Below, piece after piece: positions 8,156-16,055 of a stretch of 64,000 nucleotides of DNA. This DNA comes from Rhizobium sp. BK313 (GTDB taxonomy: Bacteria > Pseudomonadota > Alphaproteobacteria > Rhizobiales > Rhizobiaceae). The notes beneath the pieces were generated by a model that worked only from the letters and a program-made list of their open reading frames with translations, was not told the origin of the DNA and made no database searches. The position numbers and the translations under genes are program-made. The stretch is taken from the NCBI RefSeq assembly GCF_014193655.1, contig NZ_JACHZQ010000004.1:372001-436000 (forward strand), given 5' to 3'. How positions within the stretch are numbered: the first letter of the stretch is position 1; each line of letters opens with the position of its first letter.

Positions 8156-9063
8156 GGGCGGTACGGCCTGATCAGATCATCGAGCATGGCGACTTCCTGT
8201 TCGGTCAGGTCGGTCAGCGGTGGGCGAACCGAACCAGCATCGAAACCAAGCAACCGGACGCCGGCCTTGATGGCCGACACAGCATAGCCCTTCTGACGGT
8301 TGCGGATGTTCATGAAGGGATAGAAGAAATCGACCAGCAGCTTGTTGGTCGTCGCCGTCTCCCCGGCGCGCAGCGCCTTGTAGAAATTCTGCGCCAAGGC
8401 CGGCACGAAATTGAAAACGGCCGAGGAATAGGTGGTCACACCGGCGCCGAGATAGGCGTCGGCGAAAAGTTCGGCCGTCGGCATGCCGCCGAGATAGGTC
8501 AGCCGCTCGCCCATCGTCGCAGTGATCTTGCGCACCAGGCCGATGTCGCCGGAACCGTCCTTGAAGCCGACGAGGTTCGGGCAGGCATCGCAGAGGCGGG
8601 CGAGCGTTTCGGCCGTCAGGATCGAATTGTCGCGATTGTAGACCATGACGCCGATCGAAACGGCATCGCAGACCGCCTTGATATGCTGGAACATGCCGTC
8701 CTGCGGCGCTTCGATCAGGTAGTGCGGCAGAAGCAGGACCCCGTCTGCACCGGCTTTCTCCGCCGATTGCGCGATCTGGACGGCGATGCGCGTGCCATAG
8801 CCGCAGCCTGCGACGATGGGCGTATCGCCGGCAGCCGCCTTTGCAGCGCTGACGATGGCAGGGATTTCATCCGGTGCCAGTGAGAAGAATTCGCCGGTGC
8901 CGCCGGCCGCGAAAAGCACGCTGGCTTTGAAGCCCGAAAGCCAGCCGACGTGATCGCCATAGGCATTGCGATTGAAACTACCGTCCCTGCCGAACGGCGT
9001 CACAGGAAAAGACAAGAGCCCGGCGCCGAGCGCGGCCTTGAGAGCTAACGGGTCCATGGACAC
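8152..9063 (-). CDS. kdgD: 5-dehydro-4-deoxyglucarate dehydratase
   Basis: A 303-residue TIM-barrel protein of the DHDPS/NAL family. It carries LLSFPVTPF, the AAGGTGEFFSL phosphate-type loop, VMVYNRDN with the catalytic Tyr and LVGFKDGSGD with the Schiff-base Lys; this combination marks KdgD. The enzyme dehydrates and decarboxylates 5-keto-4-deoxyglucarate to alpha-ketoglutarate semialdehyde. GGAGG lies six bases before GTG 9063; ATG 9057 is an alternative start. It is followed by gci with a 4-base overlap and preceded by the regulator gene and an inverted repeat at 9105-9139. Confidence 0.9.
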   Translation of the reverse strand: MSMDPLALKAALGAGLLSFPVTPFGRDGSFNRNAYGDHVGWLSGFKASVLFAAGGTGEFFSLAPDEIPAIVSAAKAAAGDTPIVAGCGYGTRIAVQIAQSAEKAGADGVLLLPHYLIEAPQDGMFQHIKAVCDAVSIGVMVYNRDNSILTAETLARLCDACPNLVGFKDGSGDIGLVRKITATMGERLTYLGGMPTAELFADAYLGAGVTTYSSAVFNFVPALAQNFYKALRAGETATTNKLLVDFFYPFMNIRNRQKGYAVSAIKAGVRLLGFDAGSVRPPLTDLTEQEVAMLDDLIRPYRP

Positions 9064-9104
9064 GAGGATCCTCCAAATCCATTTAAATTAATGGGATCAT
9101 AAAT

Positions 9105-9139
9105 GACATATGACGACAGTCAATCAGTTATCATATGTC
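9105..9139. promoter_or_regulatory. Candidate FadR/GntR operator upstream of kdgD
   Basis: GACATATGA (9105-9113) and TCATATGTC (9131-9139) form a perfect 9-base inverted repeat with a 17-base spacer, between the regulator stop and the kdgD start. A near copy of one arm, GATATATGA followed by TGACGA, occurs at 9930-9938 between the regulator and udh. The placement suits autoregulated control by the neighbouring FadR-type protein. Confidence 0.5.
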
Positions 9140-9144
9140 TATAT

Positions 9145-9894
9145 TCAGGAACTCTTTCGGATCAAGTTGCGGTAGCGCTGCTGACTGCCTTTCAGATGCA
9201 GCCGCATTGCCTCGCGTGCGGCGTGTTCATCGCGATCCGATATGGCTTCAGCGATACGTCGATGCTCGGTCTGGATCTGCGCCATATAGTCGGCAGAGGC
9301 AATTTCGTCCGGCTGATCCTGAAGAAAGGAGCGGGGAATCATCTTTCTGCCGGTCAATTCCAGAAACTCGCGGAAGCGAGGATTGTTGGTGGCGTCGGCA
9401 ATGGCGAGATGAAATGCAAAATCGGCCTCCGACGTCGCAATACCGCGTTCCATGGCGCGATCGATATCCTCAAAACGCTCGATGATCGCCTCGTCCTGTG
9501 CCGGCGAACGGCGAGCTGCTGCGAGGCCCGCGGCTTCTGTTTCCACTGCAGCGCGCAGCTCCAGCATCTCGATGATGGAGGAGATCCGTCCGGTATCGGT
9601 GCCCAGCAAGCCGGCAGCAGGGAAGGGTCTGGCATTGCGGACGAACACGCCGACGCCGTGGCGCACCTCGACCAGCCCATCGGCGCGCATCGAGGCGATC
9701 GCCTCGCGAATGACGGTGCGACTGACCTTATATTGTTCTGTAAGGCCGCTTTCGCTCGGCAACTTTTCGCCGGGCTTCAGGGCGCCGCCGAGAATCTCCT
9801 GTCGCAGTTGCTGACCGACGACATCCACCAGGTTGCGCCGGCCCGCCGGCCGTTCGTCACGCTCCCCAATCTTGATCGCTGCATCCCGCGGCAT
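9145..9894 (-). CDS. FadR-subfamily GntR transcriptional regulator of the galacturonate genes
   Basis: A 249-residue regulator. Residues about 20-85 are a GntR winged helix (LRQEILGGALKPGEKLPSE, then YKVSRTVIREAIASMRADGL and VRHGVGVFV). The rest is an all-helical FCD ligand domain (EMLELRAAVETEAAGLAA; FHLAIADATNN; EHRRIAEAI), where acidic and histidine residues usually bind a metal and an organic acid. It lies between divergent udh and co-directional kdgD-gci. I infer that it represses this pathway and responds to a sugar acid. Confidence 0.9.
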   Translation of the reverse strand: MPRDAAIKIGERDERPAGRRNLVDVVGQQLRQEILGGALKPGEKLPSESGLTEQYKVSRTVIREAIASMRADGLVEVRHGVGVFVRNARPFPAAGLLGTDTGRISSIIEMLELRAAVETEAAGLAAARRSPAQDEAIIERFEDIDRAMERGIATSEADFAFHLAIADATNNPRFREFLELTGRKMIPRSFLQDQPDEIASADYMAQIQTEHRRIAEAISDRDEHAAREAMRLHLKGSQQRYRNLIRKSS

Positions 9895-9998
9895 TCCGAC
9901 ATCCCCATGTTTCGACCATGGAGATTACAGATATATGATGACGAGCGGAAGCCCATATTATAAGTTCCGCTTCGATGATACCGATATGGGAGAAAACC

Positions 9999-10796
9999 AT
10001 GCTGAAAACTCTGCTGATGACGGGTGCTGCCGGCGGCGTTGGCCAAGCGCTGAGGCCACTTCTTTCGCAGATCGCCGAGGCCGTCGTGCTCTCGGATATT
10101 ACCTCGATCAACGATTTGCGTCCGAACGAACGCTTCGTTGCCTGCGATCTCGCCGATCGTAGCGGCGTCGAGGCACTGGTCACAGGCGTCGACGGCATTA
10201 TCCATCTTGGCGGGATCTCTTTGGAAAAGCCCTTCGATCTGATCCTTCAGGGCAATATCGTCGGCCTTTACAATCTCTACGAAGCCGCCCGCGCCGCCGG
10301 CAAGCCGCGCATCGTCTTTGCCAGCTCCAACCATACGATTGGCTACTATCGCCGCGACGAGCGCATCGACAGCGCCGTACCGACACGTCCGGATTCGCTC
10401 TACGGGGTCTCGAAGGTCTACGGCGAAGCCCTGGCGAGCCTTTATTTCGATAAGTTCGGGCAGGAGACATTGTCGGTGCGCATCGGCTCCTGTTTCCCAG
10501 AGCCACGCAATCCGCGCATGCTGGCGACATGGTTCAGCGCCCGCGATCTGATGACGCTCTGCAGCCGTGCCTTCGAGACCCCTCGGCTCGGCCACACGAT
10601 CGTTTACGGCGTCTCGGATAATGACGAACAATGGTGGGACAACCGCAACGCCGGCTTCCTTGGTTGGAAGCCACAGGACAGCTCCTCGCCCTGGCGCGCG
10701 GAAGTGCTGGCGAACGCCTCGCCGGAAGACCCGAATGACCCGGCTGTCATCTTTCAGGGCGGTGGTTTTGCCGCAGCCGGCCATCCGGAAGACTGA
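9999..10796 (+). CDS. udh: Uronate dehydrogenase (NAD-dependent)
   Basis: A 265-residue short-chain/epimerase-type dehydrogenase: GAAGGVGQ Rossmann loop at the N-terminus, GIIHLGGISLEKPF, FASSNHTIGYY, then the catalytic YGVSK Tyr/Lys pair. These match Agrobacterium uronate dehydrogenase closely. It oxidises D-galacturonate (or glucuronate) to the aldarolactone that Gci uses. GGGAG seven bases upstream sets the start at ATG 9999 rather than 9975. It is divergent from the regulator, kdgD and gci. No alpha-ketoglutarate semialdehyde dehydrogenase or uronate transporter gene is in the window. Confidence 0.9.
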   Translation: MLKTLLMTGAAGGVGQALRPLLSQIAEAVVLSDITSINDLRPNERFVACDLADRSGVEALVTGVDGIIHLGGISLEKPFDLILQGNIVGLYNLYEAARAAGKPRIVFASSNHTIGYYRRDERIDSAVPTRPDSLYGVSKVYGEALASLYFDKFGQETLSVRIGSCFPEPRNPRMLATWFSARDLMTLCSRAFETPRLGHTIVYGVSDNDEQWWDNRNAGFLGWKPQDSSSPWRAEVLANASPEDPNDPAVIFQGGGFAAAGHPED

Positions 10797-10838
10797 GAGG
10801 GGCCAGAACTGCCGGAACGGCGATCCGCTCGCAAACTC

Positions 10839-11885
10839 TCAGTCGCCGTTTCGGAACAATCTCCAGCGCGTCGGCCTGAAAGCGATGCGGTTGCGGCCAA
10901 GCGCGCCGGCTTTGTCCGGCGGCAGCTCGATTTCGATATGGTCATGACTGGCGCCGATATCCAATTCGATATGGCGGGTGCCGGCAACACGGCGGCTGGA
11001 GGTCAGTAATCCGGCGATGCAGCTGCCATCGCCGTCGCGAAGCTCGATATCGTGCGGGCGAAAATAGAGATAGGCCTCGCCGTCAGGCTCATGCGGTGTG
11101 CTGAGCCCGAGAGGCCGGTCCTCGAACCAGATTTCGCCGTTGGAAATGCGCACCTTCACCCGGTTCGACTGTCCGATGAAACCATAGACGAAGGGCGAAT
11201 TCGGCGTGTCGTAGATCTCGTCCGGCGTGCCGACCTGCTCGATCGCGCCCTTGTTGAGAACGACGACACGGTCGGCCAGCTCCAGCGCCTCTTCCTGATC
11301 ATGGGTCACGAAAACGGTGGTGTGGCCGGTACGGTCGTGGATTTCGCGCAGCCATTTGCGCAAATCCTTGCGTACCTGCGCGTCGAGTGCGCCGAAGGGT
11401 TCGTCCAGAAGCAGCACATTCGGCTCGACCGCCATGGCACGCGCGAGCGCCACGCGCTGCCGCTGGCCGCCGGACAACTGTGCCGGATAGCGCTTCTCGA
11501 GGCCATTGAGCTGCACCAATTCAAGTAGCTCAACAGCACGACGATGGATTTCGGCGCGGGGAGGGCGGCGCGACGCTGTGCGGACCTTCAGGCCGAAGGC
11601 GATATTATCCAGCACCGTCATATGACGGAACAGCGCATAATGCTGAAACACGAAGCCGATGTTGCGCTGCTGGACTGTCTTCTTCGACGCATCCTCGTCA
11701 CCGAAGAAAATCTGACCCTCGGTCGGCGATTCCAATCCGGCGATCAGACGCAGCAGCGTCGTCTTGCCTGAGCCGGATGGGCCGAGGAGGGCGATAAGTT
11801 CACTAGAGCGGATATCCAGGGAGACGTCATGCAACGCGGGAAAGCGACCGAATTCCTTGCGCAGATTTTGAACGCGAACTTCCAT
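10839..11885 (-). CDS. cysA: Sulfate/thiosulfate ABC transporter ATP-binding protein
   Basis: A 348-residue ATPase: Walker A GPSGSGKTT, Q-loop NIGFVFQHYALF, signature LSGGQRQRVALARA, Walker B VLLLDEPFGALD and switch VTHDQEEAL. A C-terminal regulatory (TOBE-like) domain follows, with the YLYFRPHDIEL segment typical of CysA. It powers sulfate import. AAGGA eight bases upstream favours ATG 11885 over a TTG at 11891. It is the last gene of sbp-cysT-cysW-cysA. Confidence 0.9.
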   Translation of the reverse strand: MEVRVQNLRKEFGRFPALHDVSLDIRSSELIALLGPSGSGKTTLLRLIAGLESPTEGQIFFGDEDASKKTVQQRNIGFVFQHYALFRHMTVLDNIAFGLKVRTASRRPPRAEIHRRAVELLELVQLNGLEKRYPAQLSGGQRQRVALARAMAVEPNVLLLDEPFGALDAQVRKDLRKWLREIHDRTGHTTVFVTHDQEEALELADRVVVLNKGAIEQVGTPDEIYDTPNSPFVYGFIGQSNRVKVRISNGEIWFEDRPLGLSTPHEPDGEAYLYFRPHDIELRDGDGSCIAGLLTSSRRVAGTRHIELDIGASHDHIEIELPPDKAGALGRNRIAFRPTRWRLFRNGD

Positions 11886-11896
11886 TAACAATTCCT

Positions 11897-12769
11897 TCAG
11901 TGACGCCGGCTGGCTGCGATCTCTTCGCTATAGCGCATTTCCAGCAGCGTCTTCAGTATAAGCGTTACAAGGGCAAGCAAGGCGAGAAGCGTAGCAACCG
12001 CGAAAGCTCCCGAGAAATTATATTCATTATAGAGAATTTCGACCTGCAACGGCATGGTGTTGGTTTCGCCGCGAATATGGCCGGAGACAACCGACACGGC
12101 ACCGAATTCGCCCATGGCACGGGCATTGCAAAGGAGAACGCCGTAAAGCAGTCCCCATTTGATGTTCGGCAATGTCACATGCCAGAAGGTCTGCCAGCCA
12201 TTGGCGCCGAGCGACAATGCTGCCTCTTCGTCCGCGTTTCCCTGCTCCTGCATCAGCGGGATCAATTCGCGGGCAACGAAGGGGAAGGTGACGAACATTG
12301 TCGCCAGAACAAGGCCGGGAACCGCAAACAAGATCTGGACGCCATGGCTCTGCAGCCACGGCCCGAGGACACTGTTTGAGCTGAACAGGAGCACGAAGAC
12401 TAGGCCCGATATGACCGGCGACACGGAGAACGGCAAATCGATCAGCGTCGTCAGGAACGCCTTGCCCTTGAACTCGAACTTGGCGATCGCCCAGGCGGCG
12501 GCAACTCCGCAGACAAGGTTCAGCGGTACACTGATGCCGGCAACGATCAGGGTCAACCGGATGGCGGCAAAGGTCTCTTCATCCACTAAGGCGCTGAAGA
12601 ACTCTTCAGCACCCTTGCGGAACGCTTCGACAAAGACGGCGGCAAGCGGCATCAGCACCATCAACGCCAGGAAAGCGAGCGAAATGATGACGAAGATCCA
12701 TCGCGCGAGCTTGCTCTCGGTGATGACGGAATGAACCGCGTCGGATGAGGAAACGGCATCATGCGCCAT
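11897..12769 (-). CDS. cysW: Sulfate ABC transporter permease CysW
   Basis: A 290-residue inner-membrane permease with six predicted helices. It carries the binding-protein-dependent transport loop contacting CysA (ADEEAALSLGANGWQTFWHVTLP) and the CysW-typical ending of VSGHIRGETNTMPLQVEILYNEY. It overlaps the end of cysT by 11 bases and is followed closely by cysA, consistent with one operon. With CysT it forms the sulfate channel. Confidence 0.9.
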   Translation of the reverse strand: MAHDAVSSSDAVHSVITESKLARWIFVIISLAFLALMVLMPLAAVFVEAFRKGAEEFFSALVDEETFAAIRLTLIVAGISVPLNLVCGVAAAWAIAKFEFKGKAFLTTLIDLPFSVSPVISGLVFVLLFSSNSVLGPWLQSHGVQILFAVPGLVLATMFVTFPFVARELIPLMQEQGNADEEAALSLGANGWQTFWHVTLPNIKWGLLYGVLLCNARAMGEFGAVSVVSGHIRGETNTMPLQVEILYNEYNFSGAFAVATLLALLALVTLILKTLLEMRYSEEIAASRRH

Positions 12770-13616
12770 AGCCGTACCTCTTTCTGCTCCAGGATTGAGT
12801 GAGGTTGATGATCAGCAGCATGACGAAGGAGATGATCAGCATCATGGTCGCGATCGCCGTCGCTGCCGCGTAATTATATTCCTCAAGCCGGATGACAATG
12901 AGCAATGGGGCGATTTCGGAGACATAGGGCTTGTTGCCAGCGATGAAGATCACCGAGCCGTATTCGCCGGCCGCACGCGCGAAAGCCAGAGCGAAACCGG
13001 TCAAGGCCGCAGGAGCCAGGCCGGGCAGCAGAACGCGGGTGATCGTCTGGAAACGGTTTGCGCCAAGTGTCGCCGCGGCTTCTTCCACTTCACGGTCAAT
13101 CTCTTCCATGACCGGCTGCGCCGTTCGCACGACGAAGGGCAGGCCAACGAAAATCAACGCGATGATGATGCCGGCAGGCGTGAAAGCGATCGTGATGCCA
13201 AGTGGCGCAAGAAACTGCCCGATCCAGCCGTTCGGCGCGTAAAGCGTCGTCAACGCAATGCCCGCGACCGCTGTCGGCAAGGCGAAAGGCAGGTCGACCA
13301 TAGCGTCGATGATGCGCTTGCCGGGAAAGCGGTAACGCACCAGCACCCAGGCAAGGATCAGTCCAAATACGGCATTGACGATGGCGGCGATGAACGCACC
13401 GCCGAAACTCATGCGGAGTGCGTAAAGCGTGCGGATATCAAGCGCAATGGCCCAAAACTTGGACCAGCCGAGAGAGCTGCTCTTCCACAGCAATCCCGAG
13501 AGCGGGATGAGAACGATTAGGATGAGCCAAGTCAAGGTAACGCCGAGCGCCAATCCGAAGCCCGGAATGACACTCGGCTGCCGAAACCGCCACCGTTTGC
13601 GGGTTATTACATGCAT
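12759..13616 (-). CDS. cysT: Sulfate ABC transporter permease CysT (CysU)
   Basis: A 285-residue permease with six helices, the EEAAATLGANRFQTITRVLLP coupling loop and the family-typical VFIAGNKPYVSEIAPLLIVIRLEEYNY segment. Its start is six bases after the sbp stop, and it overlaps cysW. It is the partner of CysW in the membrane channel. Confidence 0.9.
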   Translation of the reverse strand: MHVITRKRWRFRQPSVIPGFGLALGVTLTWLILIVLIPLSGLLWKSSSLGWSKFWAIALDIRTLYALRMSFGGAFIAAIVNAVFGLILAWVLVRYRFPGKRIIDAMVDLPFALPTAVAGIALTTLYAPNGWIGQFLAPLGITIAFTPAGIIIALIFVGLPFVVRTAQPVMEEIDREVEEAAATLGANRFQTITRVLLPGLAPAALTGFALAFARAAGEYGSVIFIAGNKPYVSEIAPLLIVIRLEEYNYAAATAIATMMLIISFVMLLIINLTQSWSRKRYGYGA

Positions 13617-13622
13617 TCAGAA

Positions 13623-14651
13623 TTATTGTCCCGGCTTGTACATCTGGTCGAAGATGCCACCATCATCGAAGAACTTCGGCTGAGCTTGGGACCATCCACC
13701 GAAATCGTCAATCGTTGCAAGCTTCAAAGTCGGGAACCGGGCAATATCCTTAGGATCGGCCGCTTCCGGCTTGATCGGCCGGTAGTAGTGCTTGGCGGCG
13801 ATCTTCTGACCCTCATCGGAATACAGGTAGTTCAGATAGGCCTCGGCAACCTTGCGGGTGCCCTTGGTGTCGACATTGCCGTCGACGACTGCGACCGGCG
13901 GGTCGGCACGGATTGAAACAGAGGGCGTCACGATCTCGAATTTATCGGGGCCGAGCTCTTCGAGCGAAAGATAAGCCTCATTTTCCCAGGCGAGCAGAAC
14001 GTCGCCGAGGCCGCGCTGAACAAACGTCGTGGTCGCGCCGCGGGCACCGGTATCGAGCACCGGCACGTGCTTCAACAACTGCGTCACATATTCCTGCGCC
14101 TTGGCGTCATCGCCGCCGTTTGCCTGCTTGGCCCATGCCCAGGCTGCCAGGATGTTCCAGCGAGCACCGCCCGAGGTCTTCGGGTTCGGCGTGATCACCT
14201 GGACATCGTTCTTGACCAAGTCCGACCAATCCTTGATGCCCTTTGGATTGCCCTTGCGCACCAGGAAGACGATGGTCGAGGTATAGGGAACACTGCTGTT
14301 CGGGAACTTGGTCTTCCAGTCGGCGGGAATCTTCTTGGTCGCCTTGGCGATGGCGTCGATGTCACCTTCCAGTGCCAACGTCACGACATCGGCGTCAAGA
14401 CCGTCGATGACCGAACGGGCCTGTGCGCCTGAGCCACCATGCGAAGCCTTGATGTTGAGGGTTTCACCCGTATCCTTCTTCCACTTCGCGGCAAAGGCTG
14501 CGTTGAAATCCTTGTACAATTCGCGTGTCGGATCGTAGGAAACGTTGAGAAGCGTCTTATCCGCGGCCCATGTTGGCGCAACTGCCGTAAGCGAAAAACC
14601 GCCGATGAGAACTGCGGCGGCGAGAAGCCGCGAAAGCTTTATCGTCTGCAT
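13623..14651 (-). CDS. sbp: Periplasmic sulfate-binding protein
   Basis: A 342-residue secreted protein. The signal peptide is hydrophobic (LLAAAVLIGGFSLTAVAPTWA) with cleavage near A-W-A. The mature start DKTLLNVSYDPTRELY is the sulfate-binding family signature, followed by a SHGGSGAQ anion-contact region and FLVRKGNPKGIKDW. It captures sulfate for CysTWA. It is the first gene of the leftward operon, with GGAGGT close upstream of the start. Upstream (14652-14808) is an A/T-rich promoter region with no recognised regulator site. Confidence 0.9.
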   Translation of the reverse strand: MQTIKLSRLLAAAVLIGGFSLTAVAPTWAADKTLLNVSYDPTRELYKDFNAAFAAKWKKDTGETLNIKASHGGSGAQARSVIDGLDADVVTLALEGDIDAIAKATKKIPADWKTKFPNSSVPYTSTIVFLVRKGNPKGIKDWSDLVKNDVQVITPNPKTSGGARWNILAAWAWAKQANGGDDAKAQEYVTQLLKHVPVLDTGARGATTTFVQRGLGDVLLAWENEAYLSLEELGPDKFEIVTPSVSIRADPPVAVVDGNVDTKGTRKVAEAYLNYLYSDEGQKIAAKHYYRPIKPEAADPKDIARFPTLKLATIDDFGGWSQAQPKFFDDGGIFDQMYKPGQ

Positions 14652-14808
14652 GGTGACCTCCTTCGTTGTTCTTAAACTCTATCAACTTGGTCGTATAAAG
14701 TAACGAAGATTGTTCCCGTCAGAGGCGATTACATAGAACGGCATCCCATAGAATCAAGGAAAGTGAAATCGCATTCTCGCACTTTGGCCGCGGCCAACCC
14801 ATGCCGCG

Positions 14809-15270
14809 TCAGCAGATCGAGGCGGACATGAAAACGGAGTAGAGTTCGTCGGCGCTTTTTGCCTGGCGCATTGCGGTCAACACGCCTTCCGTTCTAAGCC
14901 GCCTGGCGATGGCGGCGAGCACATTCAGATATTCGCTGCGGCCATTTTCAGCGAAGAGCAGGACGAAGGCCAGGTCGGTTGGAACGTCGTCGATCGCCTC
15001 GAAATCGACGGGATGGCCGAAGCGGACCATCAGCCCTCGCGGTCTCGTCATCCCCGCAATTGCCGCATGCGGAACGGCGATGCCGTTGCCGATTCCGGTC
15101 GTCCCAAGCTTTTCCCGTGCCTCCAGCGCCCGCAGAACCGAGCCTTCATCAAGGCCGAGGCAATGAGCCGCTTTCGACGACAGACTCTGCAAGGCCCGCC
15201 ACTTGGTCGGCGCTGAAAGGCCGACGAAGACATGCTCGGGCAGGATGATGGTGGAAAGGTCCATGGTCAT
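14809..15270 (-). CDS. PTS EIIA-type protein (PtsN-like) at the end of the kdp operon
   Basis: A 153-residue EIIA domain of the fructose/nitrogen class. The phosphorylatable histidine lies in GIAVPHAAI, preceded by the usual REKLGTTGIGNG. This is the fold of PtsN (EIIA-Ntr), which in enterobacteria and rhizobia is tied to potassium homeostasis and binds KdpD in E. coli. It lies 92 bases after kdpE in the same direction, so I infer a Kdp-dedicated EIIA paralogue. ATG 15270, ATG 15264 or GTG 15276 could be the start. Confidence 0.8.
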   Translation of the reverse strand: MTMDLSTIILPEHVFVGLSAPTKWRALQSLSSKAAHCLGLDEGSVLRALEAREKLGTTGIGNGIAVPHAAIAGMTRPRGLMVRFGHPVDFEAIDDVPTDLAFVLLFAENGRSEYLNVLAAIARRLRTEGVLTAMRQAKSADELYSVFMSASIC

Positions 15271-15362
15271 TCTCACGCTCGGACATCGATGGATTTGGCA
15301 TAGCTCTGCGTCGCCGGCCCTCGCGAAAAGGCGGGCGATCGCGCGACCACGGGTTTACAGCT

Positions 15363-16055
15363 TTAGTCCGGTTCACGCAGGCGATAGCCGACGCCGGTTT
15401 CGGTGGTGATGTATTGCGGCTGATCGGGTATCTGCTCGACTTTCTGCCGGAGCTGACGAACGTAGACGCGCAGATATTGCACATCCGCCGCCGGACCCCA
15501 GACCTGCTTCAACAGGAACTGATGCGTCAGTACCTTCCCGGCATGCTGCGCCAGTACCCGCAGGATGTCGTATTCCTTCGGCGAAAGTTTCACTTCCTTG
15601 CCGTCGACCTTGACGATGCGTTTGACAAGATCGATCGACAGGCCGCCGGTTTGGAATATCGCTTTTTCGCCTTGCTGCTGCAGACGATGGCGGAGCGCGA
15701 CGCGGATGCGAGCCGCCAGTTCGTTCATACCGAAGGGCTTGGTGACATAGTCGTCGGCGCCGGTTTCCAGCGCTTTGACGATGCCGGCTTCGTCGGTGCG
15801 GCTCGAGAGAATGACGACCGGCATCTGCAATCCATCTTCGCGCCATTCCTGCAAGAGGTCATGGCCGGGCTTGTCGGGCAGGCCGAGGTCGAGCACGATC
15901 AGATCGGGCTTGTCTTCCTGTACGGAAAGCCGCGCCGCCGCGGCGTTCTGGGCTTCGTTGACGGCGTAGCCTTGGGCGGTCAGACCGACACGCAGCAATT
16001 TGCGGATCGGCGGCTCGTCATCGACAACGAGTATCTTGACGGCGGTCGTGGTCAT
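15363..16055 (-). CDS. kdpE: Response regulator KdpE
   Basis: A 230-residue OmpR-type regulator. The receiver domain has the acidic DDEPP pocket, LIVLDLGLPDKPG with the phospho-accepting Asp, and TGADDYVTKPF with the conserved Lys. The C-terminal winged helix includes LSPKEYDILRVLAQHAGKV and VYVRQLRQKVE. It activates kdp transcription on low K+ or high osmolarity after phosphorylation by KdpD. Its ATG overlaps the kdpD TGA. Confidence 0.95.
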   Translation of the reverse strand: MTTTAVKILVVDDEPPIRKLLRVGLTAQGYAVNEAQNAAAARLSVQEDKPDLIVLDLGLPDKPGHDLLQEWREDGLQMPVVILSSRTDEAGIVKALETGADDYVTKPFGMNELAARIRVALRHRLQQQGEKAIFQTGGLSIDLVKRIVKVDGKEVKLSPKEYDILRVLAQHAGKVLTHQFLLKQVWGPAADVQYLRVYVRQLRQKVEQIPDQPQYITTETGVGYRLREPD

